From Warburgia ugandensis (taxonomy: Eukaryota; Streptophyta; Magnoliopsida; Canellales; Canellaceae): 64,000 nucleotides of DNA. A program made the translations under genes and the position numbers. How positions within the stretch are numbered: the stretch's first letter is position 1; each line of letters begins with the position of its first letter. Of this stretch, positions 1 to 11,886 are shown in pieces. The DNA is taken from NCBI GenBank assembly GCA_035236585.1, contig CP141128.1, positions 35,446,684 to 35,510,683 of the forward strand, given 5' to 3'. The notes beneath the pieces were generated by a model. That model saw only the letters and a program-made list of their open reading frames with translations, was not told where the DNA came from and did not search any database.

Positions 1-30
1 TGTCTGCCTTGTGACTCTCTTTGGTGGCAT
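1..30 (-). pseudogene. Start of element A gag (partial)
   Basis: The ATG at 28-30 on the minus strand opens MPPKRVTRQT, which matches the first ten residues of the gag of element E (ATG at 51598). The sequence then leaves the window. The identical start and its position about 130 bp after the primer site identify it as a gag N-terminus; nothing can be said about its integrity. Confidence 0.8.
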
Positions 31-146
31 CTGCTCATAAACCAAAATTCTATCAGTCCTCTATACAACTACTTCTATCTTAATCTAGACTTGGATTATA
101 ATCTCTCCTTTGGACATATTTGTCTTGTCTTGTATTTGGATGAATC

Positions 147-158
147 GCTCTGATACCA
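147..158 (-). other. Primer-binding site of element A
   Basis: TGGTATCAGAGC on the minus strand, 2 bases inside the LTR end. It is complementary to the 3' end of plant initiator tRNA-Met, the primer used by most chromodomain Ty3/gypsy elements. It fixes the strand of A and the inner edge of its LTR. Confidence 0.9.
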
Positions 159-160
159 AC

Positions 161-3100
161 TATGACGACCCAGGTTTTTGAAACATGATTTGTAAAGTAT
201 TTTGAAAGGCAGGGCCCTTAAGAGTGTAAAATTTTTTTGCAAAACAAAGCAGCGAAAATTCTTTTCTTTAGAACTTGTTTTGAAAACCCAAGTCACCACT
301 TCATACATAACATAAATACAATTTGTGTACAAAATAAAATTCCATTGAAGGAATATACTTTTATTAAACTCTAGGATCCATCTAGTGGTTCACAGTACAG
401 CCAAATCGAATACAATACTTGTCCAAATTACATAATCCAAAACTCAAGCTCACCATACAATAAAACTCTCAACAAAGAAAAATACATGTCTTCAAGGTAT
501 ACCTTGAAGATTCTTCTCTTTAAGTCTTCTATAGTCTTCAGCTCCTAACTCTCCTTCCCTGTATCTGAGATATTGCAACAATTACAATATCTCAACAAGC
601 AATGCTTGGTAGGGGATTCAAGAAACATAACATTGACAATGTAATTTCAATACTTCATAATCCCATTATCCTTAAACATACTCTTTACTTTGTAAGTTAT
701 GTATATCTATATACATACATACCCTTCATGGGTAAACCAGTTAAATTTGTGAAAATAGTCAAATATCATTCCCAACTAAGCTGATCAATTCTCTTCATTT
801 TGAGAATTTAGTATTACAGCTAATCTTATACTAGGAATTTCCCTTCTTGGGAAATATTGGCAATATACAATTACCTAGCATTTCATTATGCTATAACATA
901 AGGCATTTCACTATGCCTATTCTCATATGCATCATAAAGCAAAATAATGAGAAAGGTTGCTATGCTGCAATCTGATCCGTACTAGTGCGCTTGGATAACT
1001 GCCCTGTTCACCACTGATACCACGGTGGAAAATATTATGTCACTGCCCATATGGGGGGGTAAGACTTTCACAATGGTGGCCTTCCCATAATTGCCACCAC
1101 CCGACTATTAGCCTCTCATTGGGCAAGGTATCATCATATCATCAAATTTCAAGGAGCGGGTGGCCAAACCCTCATAACTCCTCTAGCAATAGCATTCCCC
1201 TAGGCTTATGCCTATTAAAACAAACTCACAAGCCTCCAAGCATGTATGTAAAATAGATTTCATATATATCAGACCATATGTCTGTTTACTTAGGGCTGAA
1301 ATATTTTCTAGTTCCCTATTCACTTATAGTTTAGTCCTTAACCATCTTTTATGTGTTTGGTTGGATCATAAGGTTTTCAAGAGATTTAGTACAAGTATTA
1401 TCATTACTCTTGTCAACATGAGATCATGAGTACAATCATGTATATCTCATGTAAATGCATTTATCAAATCCTCCTACCTTTAAGGATTGATCTCTTTTTC
1501 CCAATCTTCCATGATCCTGACTGATGTATGTAATCTGTACATCCATACATATTGTCAATATATAAATTATGAACAATCCTATTGATCACTAGATCTAATG
1601 ATTAGAATGATCTTTAGATCATTCATATCTAAGTATTTTTCTATCTCTAAGTCTATGTATGTCCATCTCCTTGATCTTGATCTTTCATAGATCCATTGAT
1701 TGACAATCTACACATGTTGATAAAGATCAAGGTCCTAGATCTTCTATCATCTAGTTCTTCTTTGATCTAAGTTCAGTTATTGGATCATCCCTATGGAGGA
1801 TGATCTTAGTTTTCTTCCTTGAATCATCTTTGATCAAGGGTTTGGATTATCTAATCTAATGAACTATAACAAGTATACTAATAAACATGCATACTAAGTA
1901 CAATATAGTGTTCTTATTCTTATTGTTCTTGATCATCCAAGATCTAATGGATCTTGTTTGATCATCCTTATCTTGCTTACTGTTTTTATTAGGGTTAGGT
2001 AATTTACTAACCTTTTATGCTCTTATTATTATTATTCAACCAGTTAATGTGCTGGTTGAAGGTAGCTTATTCAAGCCTAAATCTAGACTGCTCCTCTTCT
2101 TTCCAATTGGCTAAGGCTTACTAGTTGAATGGGTGAACACAAAGTGGTTACTTCAATCCTCATGTAAGGAGGCGTTTAGACCTCACAAACGTCAATGGAA
2201 GGTAGGGGAAGAGTGAGGCTCTATTAGATAACCCCCTTAACCACTATGTTCTTCATTCACTAGAATGACCATAGCTCAACCTTTCATAAGGTTCCTATAA
2301 GCATGTTTACCCTAAGTACTCTTTCTAATGGATTTTAATTAAGTCCATGAATATTTATAATGTCATTCATGGGGTTTATTATTCTTTTCCTAATTTGGGC
2401 CAAGGACTTGATAATCCTTATATTGTCCTACTAACTATAGCCCTTACTAATTAAGTCCAAAGTACTCCATTCTTATTTGTGTAATGAAACTCTACTTTCT
2501 CATTAGAATACATTTTTAATGTTTTATGCTCTTTATCTCATAACAAGTAAATCTACTAATAACATTCAACCATAAATGAATTATAAATTCAAAGCATAAA
2601 ACTACATAATTTAACATTCAATGATAATGAGGCAAGGTACTTAAATTAAATCTAACACCTTATGATAACAGTGAAATCACATATAATGCTAAAGTCTAAA
2701 TGTTATACTAGCATGCTTTATAACATAATCATATTTAAAATGCTATGAAACTAATTACATTAACATTTTTAGAAACCTTTACTTATGATCCAACCATTTG
2801 ATCTTAGATCTTTTCCTTTGATTAAGGATTTTAGTTATATTTAGGAAATTTTCTTTATTAAGGTCAAAAGATCATATTGATCTATTTTTGTCATAATCCA
2901 TCCATGATTTCCTTGGATTTCATCATATCAACATTCATTCTTTCCATCCCAAGGATCTAATCACACTTGATCTCATTGATCAAGTGGGTCCCTTTGTATT
3001 TTTAGGGTTTTTCTACCATAATGGGTAGATCCCTTAATATATCTCATATATATCCAATTAAACCATAGATCTCACTTTATTTCAATATTATATCACTATT

Positions 3101-4871
3101 AAAACATATTTTCAAGATCTGATCATCTCAGATCTTGAAGATCTAGGTAATTGGAAACTTGTTTCTTTAATACAGAAAGTTTTTACTGAATAACATGTCC
3201 ATTTTATCATTTCATAAGAAAATAGAGGTTTCAAGCTTTCCATAACTTCTTTCCCATCTCAATTTGGAGTTCAGATGACTCCAGAATTGAATCTGGAAGT
3301 TTACAGTCCTTCTTAAGGCCTGGATTTGATCTGGGCCCAAGGAATGGACAGCCCAGATTAGTCGGGCGGAACGAACCAAACAGGGCGGACGTGTTTGGTT
3401 CGTCAGGCACATCTGCTGGGAGGAATTGACGAAGCGCCCTTGCGGGGCGTCCACAGACGCGAACGGGACGAGCGGAACGCTCATCGTCTGTGCGCCCACA
3501 AACGGGGCTGTCGCTGGGCCCGTCCGCTCATGTCTTTGACAAACGCGCCGTCATCTTGCTTAGGACGACACTCCACGCGCAGCGTAGGCGCTGTTTCGTC
3601 GGTGCATCACATGTTCGTCTTGGGCGCCATTTGATCCGGAGATCGAACAGTCCAATCAATCCTTTCTCAATTGAGGTCCCAAAACGTCTACCTTAGGGGT
3701 TTTGGACCCTTCTAGATCGATTGGTGCAGTCAGATTTTTCATCTGAGCACTCTATCATCCATAATTAAGGGTTCTATTGTTTACTTTATTTTTACCTTTT
3801 TATTACAAAAATAAATTACAGTAAAATAAAAATTACATAAAACAGTACTAAACATCTATGAAAAGGATTTCCACCTACCTGATTGGAGAGAAAACCTCGG
3901 TTATATGACCAATTTAAAAAAAAATACCTTTTTGATGAAGATATGGCCTAAGATCCACCTTTCTTGCAAATATCCGTTGTTTGAACCGTTGGATCTTGAA
4001 ATTTCTTTGGGGGTTTTGTAGAATAGATATGTTGGGAAGTTTTGGACGGTGTAATTGATCAAATTAGATCTAGAACAGAGTGCCTAATTGATTTTAGGTC
4101 TCTTGTTCCAATCTAAAAAGAAAAACAAGTTGAAAAGAGATCTATCTCTTGGAAATTTTTGGGTTTTGGGGGAGGGATCTAGATCTAATTTTTTAGGGAG
4201 AGTGAAGAGAATTTTGTGGGAATTTTATGAGGATTTTTGGAGGATTTTTGGGGTTGTATTTATAGGCATTTTGGGTCTTTTTTCATGATTATAATATGTT
4301 ATTTTTTTATTATTAAATGGCATGAAAGTCTTCCATGCTCCATTTTTTCTTCCCCATGCCTCATTTTTCTTCTCCAAGATCAGTTGATGTTTGTTGACCC
4401 ATGAGTCACGTGGGCTGCTGATAAAATTGGTTGTTGGGTCCCTTGTGGGCCCCACATGGTGTAAAAAGACCGTTTTGCCATTTATGCATAAAATTTTGGG
4501 TTTTATTCCCATGATCTCGGATTTGAGTGTACTTAGTGGCGTTGGATTCGTATTTCTCAGTACATTCTAAATTTTGATATCTCATATTTTGATTTTTTGG
4601 AGATTTTGATTTTTGGGTAAAATTACTATTTTACCCTTTTTGTCCAAGAAATGAAGAAACTTAAGGATTTCTCATCCGAATTCAGAATTTGTCGTGCTTA
4701 CAGTCATTTTGAAGGGTTTACTAAGTTTAATTTCAATTTTACATCTCTTATGATTTGATTATATTTTTATAAAAATTATATTTTAAATAACCCTAATATT
4801 TAAGCTCGAAATATCTGAAACTCAAACTTTATTGATTTTCTCAATCAATTACAAAAATTGGGGTTATTACA
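161..4871 (-). repeat. 5' LTR of element A (4.7 kb)
   Basis: This long LTR has, in minus-strand order, a TATA-like box (4257-4264), a leader hairpin with GGAAC/GTTCC and CCTAA/TTAGG arms (about 4075-4112), a CAG/GTAGGT donor-like site (3873-3881), a CpG-rich block (about 3360-3620) in otherwise AT-rich DNA, a GATC-rich palindromic stretch (about 1480-1960), the shared 3' kilobase with GGCCACCC (about 1080-1200), a double hairpin (565-610), an AATAAA hairpin (about 331-369) and a terminal stem near 161-300. There is no coding region. Small open frames within it are chance. Confidence 0.87.
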
Positions 4872-5430
4872 GACTATCTTTCTTACATATAACTGGGTTA
4901 AACTGTCGATAGATTGGTTTTGTTTGATCATAAGGAAGTGTACCGATTTGATTAGCCTGTCAACTATTATCCAAATCATATCATGACCTGCCTGGGTCCT
5001 TGGTAACCCTATGACAAAGTCCATGGTGATATGTTCCCATTTTCATTCTAGCAATTTTAGGGTTTGTAGTAATCCTGATAGTCTTTGATGTTCAGCCTTT
5101 ACTTGCTGGTAAGTTAAGCACTTAGCCACACATTCCCCGATATCTCTCTTCATACCTTCCCATTAGAAGTTTGTTTTTAAATCTTGGTACATTTTTGTTC
5201 CTCCAAGTTGTATAGAAAATTTGGATTGATGGATTTCTTGTAGTAGTGCTTTTCTCAAACTCAAGGGAACTACAGGTCTTCCTTGGAACTGAATACCCCC
5301 GTCTAAAGCTTTACTAACCCCTATGTTTCCACACATTTCCTGGGTTGCTATATCCCTTACTTGGGCCTCTAAGATTTGTTCAACAAAAGCTAACTTGATG
5401 GTTACATTAGCCAATACTGCTTTTGTGTGT
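4872..5430 (-). pseudogene. Element B integrase, N-terminal part only
   Basis: The zinc-binding N-terminal region is seen in GGTKMYQDLK (near 5170-5205) and the following cysteine-containing stretch that matches [12 protein letters not shown] of element F. The start of the catalytic core follows, and the sequence is cut by the insertion of element A at 4872. Fossil. Confidence 0.75.
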
Positions 5431-5900
5431 CTACTTAGTGCATCAGCCACTACATTAGCCCTTCCAAGATGGTATTGAATTACAAAATCATAATCCTTAA
5501 TATATTTCATCCACCTTCTTTGTCTCATATTCAGATCAGCTTGGGTGAAAATATACTTGAGCCTCTTATGATTGGTAAATACATTGAATTTCTCCCTGTA
5601 CAAGTAATGTCGCTAAATTTTTAAGGCAAACATTATCACCACAAGTTCTAGGTCATGTACTGGGTAGTTCATTTCATGTTTCTTCAGTTATCATGAAGCA
5701 TAAGCAATGACCTTTCCATTTTGCACCAATACACTTCCTAACCCTTTTCTTGAAGCATCGCAGTATATCTCATAACCTCCACTCCCTGATGGTAGGGTCA
5801 ATACTGGTGCTGTAGTTAATCTTCTCATTAGCTCTTGGAAACTCCTTTCACATTCATCAGTCCAAGTAAATTGTACTCCTTTTCTAGTCAAAGAAGTCAA
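5430..5900 (-). pseudogene. Element B RNase H (broken)
   Basis: The Ty3/gypsy RNase H domain is visible as [56 protein letters not shown] and NVVADALSRHTK. It follows RT on the minus strand. Broken. Confidence 0.8.
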
Positions 5901-6061
5901 AGGAAGAGCTATATGGGAAAATCCTTGGATAAATCTATGATAATATCCAGCTAACCCTTGAAAGCTTCATATTTCTATTACTGTCTTTGGTTGTTCCCAA
6001 TTCATTACTACTTCCACCTTGGTTGGGTCTACCTCTACTCCATTATGGGAAATTACATCCC

Positions 6062-6640
6062 TTAGAAAGTTGACTTTTCCCACCAAAATTCACACTTATT
6101 AAATTTTCCAAATAGTTTGTGTCTTCTAATTGTGTTTAATACAATCCGTAAATGTTCCTGATGTTCTCGTTTACTAGTAGAATAAATTAGTATATCGTTG
6201 ATGAATACAATTACAAATTTGTCTAAAAATTCCTTGAAAATTCTATTCATCAAGTCCATAAATACAACAGGAGCATTGGTTAATCCAAAAGACATCACAA
6301 AAAATTCATAATGTCCGTATCGGGTTCTGAATGCGATTTTGGGTATATCTTCACCTTTGATATGCAATTGATGATATCCTGATCTAAGGTTAATTTTGGA
6401 AAAGACCTTAGCATATTGGAGTTGATCAAAGAGATCATCAATGCAAGGTAGAGGGTATCTATTTTTTTATTGTCACATTGTTCAACATTTGATAATCGAT
6501 ACATAACCTCATAGACCCATCTTTCTTTTTCATAAATATCACTGGTGCTCTCCATGGTGAACTACTTGGTCAGATAAACCCTTTATCCAATAATTCCTAC
6601 AGTTGATTCTCCAATTACCTTAACTCAGCTGGGGCCATCC
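6062..6640 (-). pseudogene. Element B reverse transcriptase (broken)
   Basis: RT palm region recognised from [18 protein letters not shown] and the catalytic-box region [12 protein letters not shown] at about 6184-6219, followed by the KCEFW motif. These match the RT of F and E residue for residue over long stretches. The start lies upstream in a stretch corresponding to SPWxAPVxFxKKxDGS (about 6480-6600). The reading frame is broken. Confidence 0.8.
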
Positions 6641-6964
6641 TATAGGGTATTTTAGAAATTGAAGTTGTACCAGGAATTACTTCCATGGCAAACTCAATTT
6701 CCCTATGGGGTGGGAAACCTAGGAGTTCTTCAGGAAACACATCTTGGAATACCCTGACTATGTTGATTTCTTCTATCTTGGGCTATTCAACATTCAAAGC
6801 AACTATAGTTGCTAAAAATGCCTGACATCCCTTGGACACATATTTGGCAGCCTTCATAGCCGATATGATGGATTTGTTCGAGCCATTTGTCTTCCATGCA
6901 ATACTAGCGTTTCTTCTCCTGGTATGTTAAAAGTGATTTTCTTTTTATGGAAGTCCATAATTAC

Positions 6965-7300
6965 CTAGTATTTTGCTAGCCAATCCATACCTAGTATTAT
7001 TTCAAAATCTACCATGTTTAGTAAAATGAGGTCTATACCCATTCTTTTCCCCTGTGCTTCAATAGGTACCTCTTGAAGATATTCCTGTAATCTAACTATT
7101 TTACCCACTAGTGTCATCACATCTAGATGGAATCCCAATTTCTTCACTATCAATTGTATACTAGATGTAAATACACATGATATGAAAGAATGCATAGATC
7201 CAAAATCAAACAGTACTTTGGCACGGTGATTAGATACTAGCAATGTAACTTCAATAACTGCATTAGATGTACCAACCTCTCCGTTAGTAATGGCGAACAC
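6965..7300 (-). pseudogene. Element B aspartic protease (fossil)
   Basis: Retropepsin-like domain recognised from the VLFDFGSMHSFISCVFTSS stretch and the closing [10 protein letters not shown], both matching the protease regions of E and F. It would process the gag-pol polyprotein. It directly follows gag on the minus strand, in the usual gag-PR-RT order. Confidence 0.78.
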
Positions 7301-8425
7301 CCTTCCTTGATAATGCAGTACATTCTTAGGTTTCCACCCTTAACTGCAAAGGATTTGTTGTAGTTATGAGAGAAATGCCATAATTTTCCAAAATGGTAAC
7401 ATTTGATAGGAGGTCGCGGTGGTTGTGGCACCAGATGGGGACACACATTGCTTGGATGATATGCTCTACATTTGGGGCATGGTCTTCGTTTAGCTTGATT
7501 CCCCTGATGGCTAGAAGGCCTAAAGTTGTTTGGTGGTCTCTTGCCCTTCTTGAAGGGTTTTTGATGATAATTACCCCCTCCTCCAAATCTGGTGAATTGG
7601 TTTTTCTTATAGTCATCTTCGAATTTAGAGGCCATCTCGACATACTCGGTCATGGTTGTAGGTTTGGTTCCTAGCACCTTCTTTCTTAGTCCTGGGTTTA
7701 ACCCTTCCATAAAATGATCCATTGTATGCCTTTTGATGTCACATATATGGCTTGCAAATCTCTTCAATTGAATGAACTTATTTTCATAATCTACAACTCA
7801 AAAGGTTTCCTTGTCGTAGATCTAGGAACTCCTTCTCCTTTCAGACTTGCACATGGACTGGGAAATATTTGTTGTTAAAAATTTCCTTGAACTTTTCCCA
7901 TGAAATTTCTTCAGGATTGGAGAAGAAATTCCTTTGTGCTGATCTCGACCAGAAAGTCACTTCTTGCTTCAATATATATGTGGCCAACTTGACCTTCAAA
8001 TTCTCCAGAGTCCTCAATACATTGAAGGTCTTCTATACTTCATAGATCCATTCTTCAGCTTTCTTGGCATCACCCTTGCCATTGTAGCTGATAACCATCT
8101 TCTAGAAGCTTTCCACCATCTTGTTTATCTTTTTAGGTGTCAATTGAGAGGTTCCCAACACTCCACTAGGTACAGGTGAAGAATAATCCTGTACTAGAGT
8201 TGGAGTATCCTGTCTGGGTGTAAAAGTACTAGAGCCTACGTCAAGTTGAGCCTGGGCCTGAATACTTGGTGCTTCAGCTGGAGTAGCCTGAGGCTGTAAA
8301 TGTTGAGGAAGAAGATTCCTTAATACCCTAGTCATCACCTCCTTCAAATTATTCCTAGATGATCCTTCCATAACATTCTCAGGTTCACTCTGAGCCATTC
8401 ACCTAGTTGTCCTTTTAGGTGGCAT
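7237..8425 (-). pseudogene. Element B gag (broken)
   Basis: Capsid/nucleocapsid region of a chromodomain Ty3/gypsy element. The start at 8423-8425 opens MPPKRTT, as in elements A and E. Further in are the low-complexity linker with PSIQAQAQ (also in E gag), the capsid part around 7770-8100, and the nucleocapsid part with a PCPKCRAYHPSNVCP stretch and a zinc-knuckle-like stretch around 7380-7450. In life it would form the cytoplasmic virus-like particle. The reading frame is broken in several places, so this is a fossil. The family call rests on the match to E gag. Confidence 0.78.
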
Positions 8426-8536
8426 CTGCTCAAACACCAGATTTCTATATAAGTATTCTACTTAACCCATTTCTAATATATCCCAATTTGGATTATTCCT
8501 TTGCACATATTGGGGCAGTGAGTGACAGGATGAATG

Positions 8537-8548
8537 GCTCTGATACTA
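8537..8548 (-). other. Primer-binding site of element B
   Basis: TAGTATCAGAGC on the minus strand, next to the LTR end at 8551; one base differs from the initiator tRNA-Met match seen in A, E and F. Confidence 0.8.
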
Positions 8549-8764
8549 ACTGCGATGACCCAGGTTTTTGTAACACATTTTGTAATACATTTTTCAAAGG
8601 CAAGGTGCCCTTAATGGTAAAAAAATTTCACAAACAATGCAGCAAAAATTCTTTTCTTTTAAATTCATTTGTAACAAAACCCAAGTCTCGCCTCAATGTA
8701 CATAATACACATAAACATTTTGTATAAAATAAAATTTTATTGAATACCAAGAATCATCCAGACA

Positions 8765-10195
8765 TTTTGGGTATCATTACATCATATGCGATGTATGAGT
8801 CTAGGATTTTACGTTACATCCTTAGGGGGTAATCACCTAATAAGTGAGGATGTTATGATTATGATGAGATATTCATATATATATATATATATTATGGACA
8901 GGCAAGACACCTGTATATTGGTATTTTACATGCAAGCATGGTGGCTTGTGATTTTGTTTTACATAGTGCTAAGAGTGGGGATGTTATGCTAGGGAAGTTA
9001 TGAGGGTTTGGCCACCCGCTTCCTAAAATTTATATGATGGATACCAAACCCAATAAGAGGCTAAACGTTAGGTAGGGCAATCATGGGAAGGCCGCCACTG
9101 TGACAGCCATGGTCCCCCCATGCGGACATGGATTTTGTTATTTTCACAGTTAGTAACAGTGGATTATTATGCAGTTATTTGGGTGCATTGTATAGATTGA
9201 GACTATGGCATAGTAGTCCTAATATATTTTTCATTATTATACACACATATGATAGGCATAGTATAATTCCATGTCATGATGAGATGCCTTATATGATGAT
9301 GGCATGATGAGATGCCTTGGATGATGTTACCAGCAGCGGTTGGAGTTTTATGAACCTCATATGGTATGGGGTATATGTATGAGACCCAGTATAGTCTGGG
9401 AATGGAAGTTATAAAACCTATGGACTATGTTCATAACTTTGTATGATTTTTAATAATTTCAATATATATGATATAGTCTTGTATGCATGTATTTGGAGGG
9501 CGTAGTTTTATAAAAGTTTTCGTATGGGGAAATGAATGGGTAGATTTATTATGCAGAGTATGGTATCATATGGAAAATTATAATGATAAATATCTAAAAT
9601 ACTAATGGATTATATATATCATGTAAAGTGTAATCTCTAAAGTGGGATTATTATAAGAATTATAAATAGCTACTTTATCAATGGCTTGCAGATAATTGAA
9701 TATTTTAATTGATGTAAAATTCTTAATTCATATGTAATTAACATGTTTTCTTAACTCTCCCCTACCAAGAATAGCTTGCTGAGATATTATAAATGTCTAT
9801 GTTTACAATATCTCAAGTACAAACAGACAAGAGAAGACATACACAAACAAGAGGAGTTCAGCAACCATACTACTGCACTCAGGTATATATTTTGTTAAAG
9901 TTTTTTTATTGTGTTGTTAGTTATTTGGATTATACTGCTTAGACATTTAATATAATGATTATAGGGGTTGTGTATATGAACCACTGGATGGGTCCTATTG
10001 TTTCATAAAATTTATGTCTATCTTCTATAAAAACTATATTATGTATAATATGGGAGTTGAGGTGACACCCGGGTTTTTAGAAAAATGAACTTCAAAGAAA
10101 ACTATCTTCTGCTATTTTTGAATTTTAAAATCAGAGGCATGCCACCTTTTGAAAATAAAAGTGAAAATTTTTCATGAAAAACCTGGGGTGTCATA
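8765..10195 (+). repeat. M: plus-strand LTR 3' half inside B's LTR
   Basis: This region reads in the opposite direction to B and corresponds to the last kilobase and a half of the A/E-type LTRs: GGCCACCC (near 9010), the GGCTAAA... GGAAGGCC segment (about 9055-9105), CCCTACCAAGAATAGCTTG (from 9760), the GAGATATT...AATATCTC hairpin (9781-9815), and the terminal stem (10063-10078 with 10177-10193) ending in GGTGTCATA at 10195. Its 5' half is absent and no primer site follows. It is a truncated LTR, either inserted into B's LTR or brought there by rearrangement. The left edge is approximate. Confidence 0.65.
8874..8894. repeat. AT dinucleotide microsatellite
   Basis: A short run of alternating AT about 20 bp long, inside LTR piece M. 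Confidence 0.8.
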
Positions 10196-11886
10196 GTGTT
10201 TGTGACCACCCATTACAGGTGGTCTGAGAGAGGTGACTGGATATGAGTGAGAAGGTCCAAATTTGGAATGTCGAATCACCCATCGCCAAATCTCCTCCAT
10301 CCTTGGCAATTAATAGCCAAGATTTCATCTCCTGGGGTTTTTGGGCCCCAAGAATTCATCCAATGGATCAGAGTTTGTATCTAAGCCAAAAAATGATAAG
10401 ATCTTAACCCTCCATGCCAGATCCATCGTTTTCGACGGATCAACGGCTAGGGGGGATCAGGGATGGCCAAAAACTTAGAAAAACACGCTAGAATGAAAAG
10501 GCAGTGAAGTGGGTGGCCTACCTGCACCGGTCCAATGAAGGAATTTAACCGAAGAAGAGATTTACTAGTGAAAGAAAACCCTAGCTGCTGGATAATTATT
10601 AAGTCCTTGATTTCTCCACTTTCGTTGCCAGATAATATCTGAGATTATGGGGTTTTTGAAGAACCCATCATTCTGAAGATATTAAACGGTTCAAGATCTT
10701 GTTTCACTAATCAGATTGGCTAGAAAAAGGCATAGAATTTCCAAAGACGAAATTAGTTCTGTGCTTGACTTTCGTTTTGAGTTTTTCGACGATCTAGGAG
10801 GTGGATCATCATGGAAACTTAGGGCTTTTGTAGATCACCCCTGTCTGACTAGATCCAACGGTGGAGATCTGATTCTGACGGGTGGAATTGGATGGCTAAT
10901 TCAAATAAGGTTTCCCAGGAGAAAACCCTTGTTCATTAGGGATGATGCATCAATTGAGGCGCCTGACATCTCCAATGAGACTGGAGTGCCGGGTGCGTCT
11001 ACAGACGCTCTTATAGAGAAAAAAAAAAAAAGACAAGAGGAGAAAGAAAAGAGAATTGGGGAAGATGGGGAAGGATTCTGGAGCTACAATTCTAGGGAGT
11101 TTAGGGCACCTTGTGAGGGAGTTTTAGGAAAAAATTTAGGAATTTTTATGAGGTATATTTGTAGGTGTTTTTGAATTTTTCATGATTATATGTAATTAAC
11201 ATGTTTCATTTCTTTTTAGTATTGTCATTAGACTTCCAAGACCACCTCCTTCTCTACTAGCAGGTAGTAGTGGTTTGACTCATGATGGTGGTCTACCAGA
11301 TCATTGGCCCACCTTGTGGGCCCCACATAATTGTAAAAGGACAGTTTTGCCCTTTTAATTTCAAAAATGGAGAAAATTAGGGATTATTCCTATGAACTCG
11401 GAATTGAGTGTACTTAGTCTCGTTTTGATCAGTTTTCCATGTACATTCTAAATTTTTATGTCTTAGGTCTCGGTTATGAGTAAAATTACCATTGTACCCT
11501 TTTATTCATAAAAAATAGAGAAAAATAAGGATTTTTTATCCAAACTCAGAATTTGATGTACTTGTAGTCATTCTGATTGGTTCGTCGAGTTTGTTTTCAA
11601 TTATACATGTCTTATACCTTGATTATGCAGTAAAATTACATTCTTGCCCTTTTTAGGTCAAAAATTGAGAAAAATATAGATTTTTCTTCTGAACCCAGAT
11701 TTTGACAAACTTATAGTCTATCCAAGCTGATTTTCCATGTACATTTCAAATATCTAGGTTTCCACCCTTGATTCTACTTCTATGAGAAGTGCATTTTTAA
11801 TAACCCTAATATTCCAGCCTGATTTTCCTTGAAAATTTTAATTTCATTATTTATTCAATCTCCTTTCAAAAATTAGGGATGTTACA

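Larger units (their letters stand above)
1..4871 (-). mobile_element. Element A: Tekay/Del-like Ty3/gypsy element, 5' end only
   Basis: Read on the minus strand, this holds a complete 5' LTR (161-4871), an initiator-Met primer site and the first codons of gag, and then leaves the window at position 1. The LTR opens with TGTAATAACCCC and closes with GGTCGTCATA. It lies in the same orientation inside the integrase of element B, whose coding sequence stops exactly at 4872; the flanking 5 bases (4872-4876, GACTA) are the expected target duplication, but the partner copy lies outside the window. The LTR matches that of element H in order and length (4711 against about 4699 bp once F is removed from H), so A and H are one family. 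Whether A is whole cannot be judged from this piece. Confidence 0.88.
4872..11886 (-). mobile_element. Element B: old Tekay/Del-like gypsy element, interrupted by A
   Basis: On the minus strand the order is 5' LTR (8551-11886, itself disturbed by LTR piece M), primer site, gag, protease, RT, RNase H and the first part of integrase, which ends at 4872 where element A is inserted. The rest of integrase and the 3' LTR are not in the window. The coding region carries many breaks, and its LTR is clearly diverged from those of A, E and H, so this is one of the older layers. The bases flanking the LTR start (11887-11891, ACCAC) would be its target duplication in Athila-type LTR piece L. Confidence 0.8.
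8551..11886 (-). repeat. 5' LTR of element B, split by an opposite-strand LTR piece
   Basis: The LTR starts on the minus strand at 11886 with TGTAACATCCCTAATTTTTG, which resembles the A/H start, and ends at 8551 with GGTCATCGCA directly before the primer site. Only about 10196-11886 and about 8551-8765 read in B's orientation; the part between reads as a plus-strand LTR 3' half (M). The minus-strand start half has a CAG/GTAGG donor-like site (10517-10524). The 152-residue open frame at 10716-11174 on the plus strand lies antisense in this LTR, has no family I recognise and is probably chance. Confidence 0.7.

Noticed and set aside
10061-10195. Terminal inverted repeats of a small MITE-like DNA transposon
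   Set aside because: The inverted repeats match the terminal stem found at the end of every LTR in the window, at the same spacing, so it is an LTR end and not a separate transposon.
10716-11174. 152-residue open frame on the plus strand, a possible host gene
   Set aside because: It lies antisense within B's LTR, shows no family I recognise, and has a low-complexity lysine/glutamate tail from a poly-A/G stretch. Chance is more likely.
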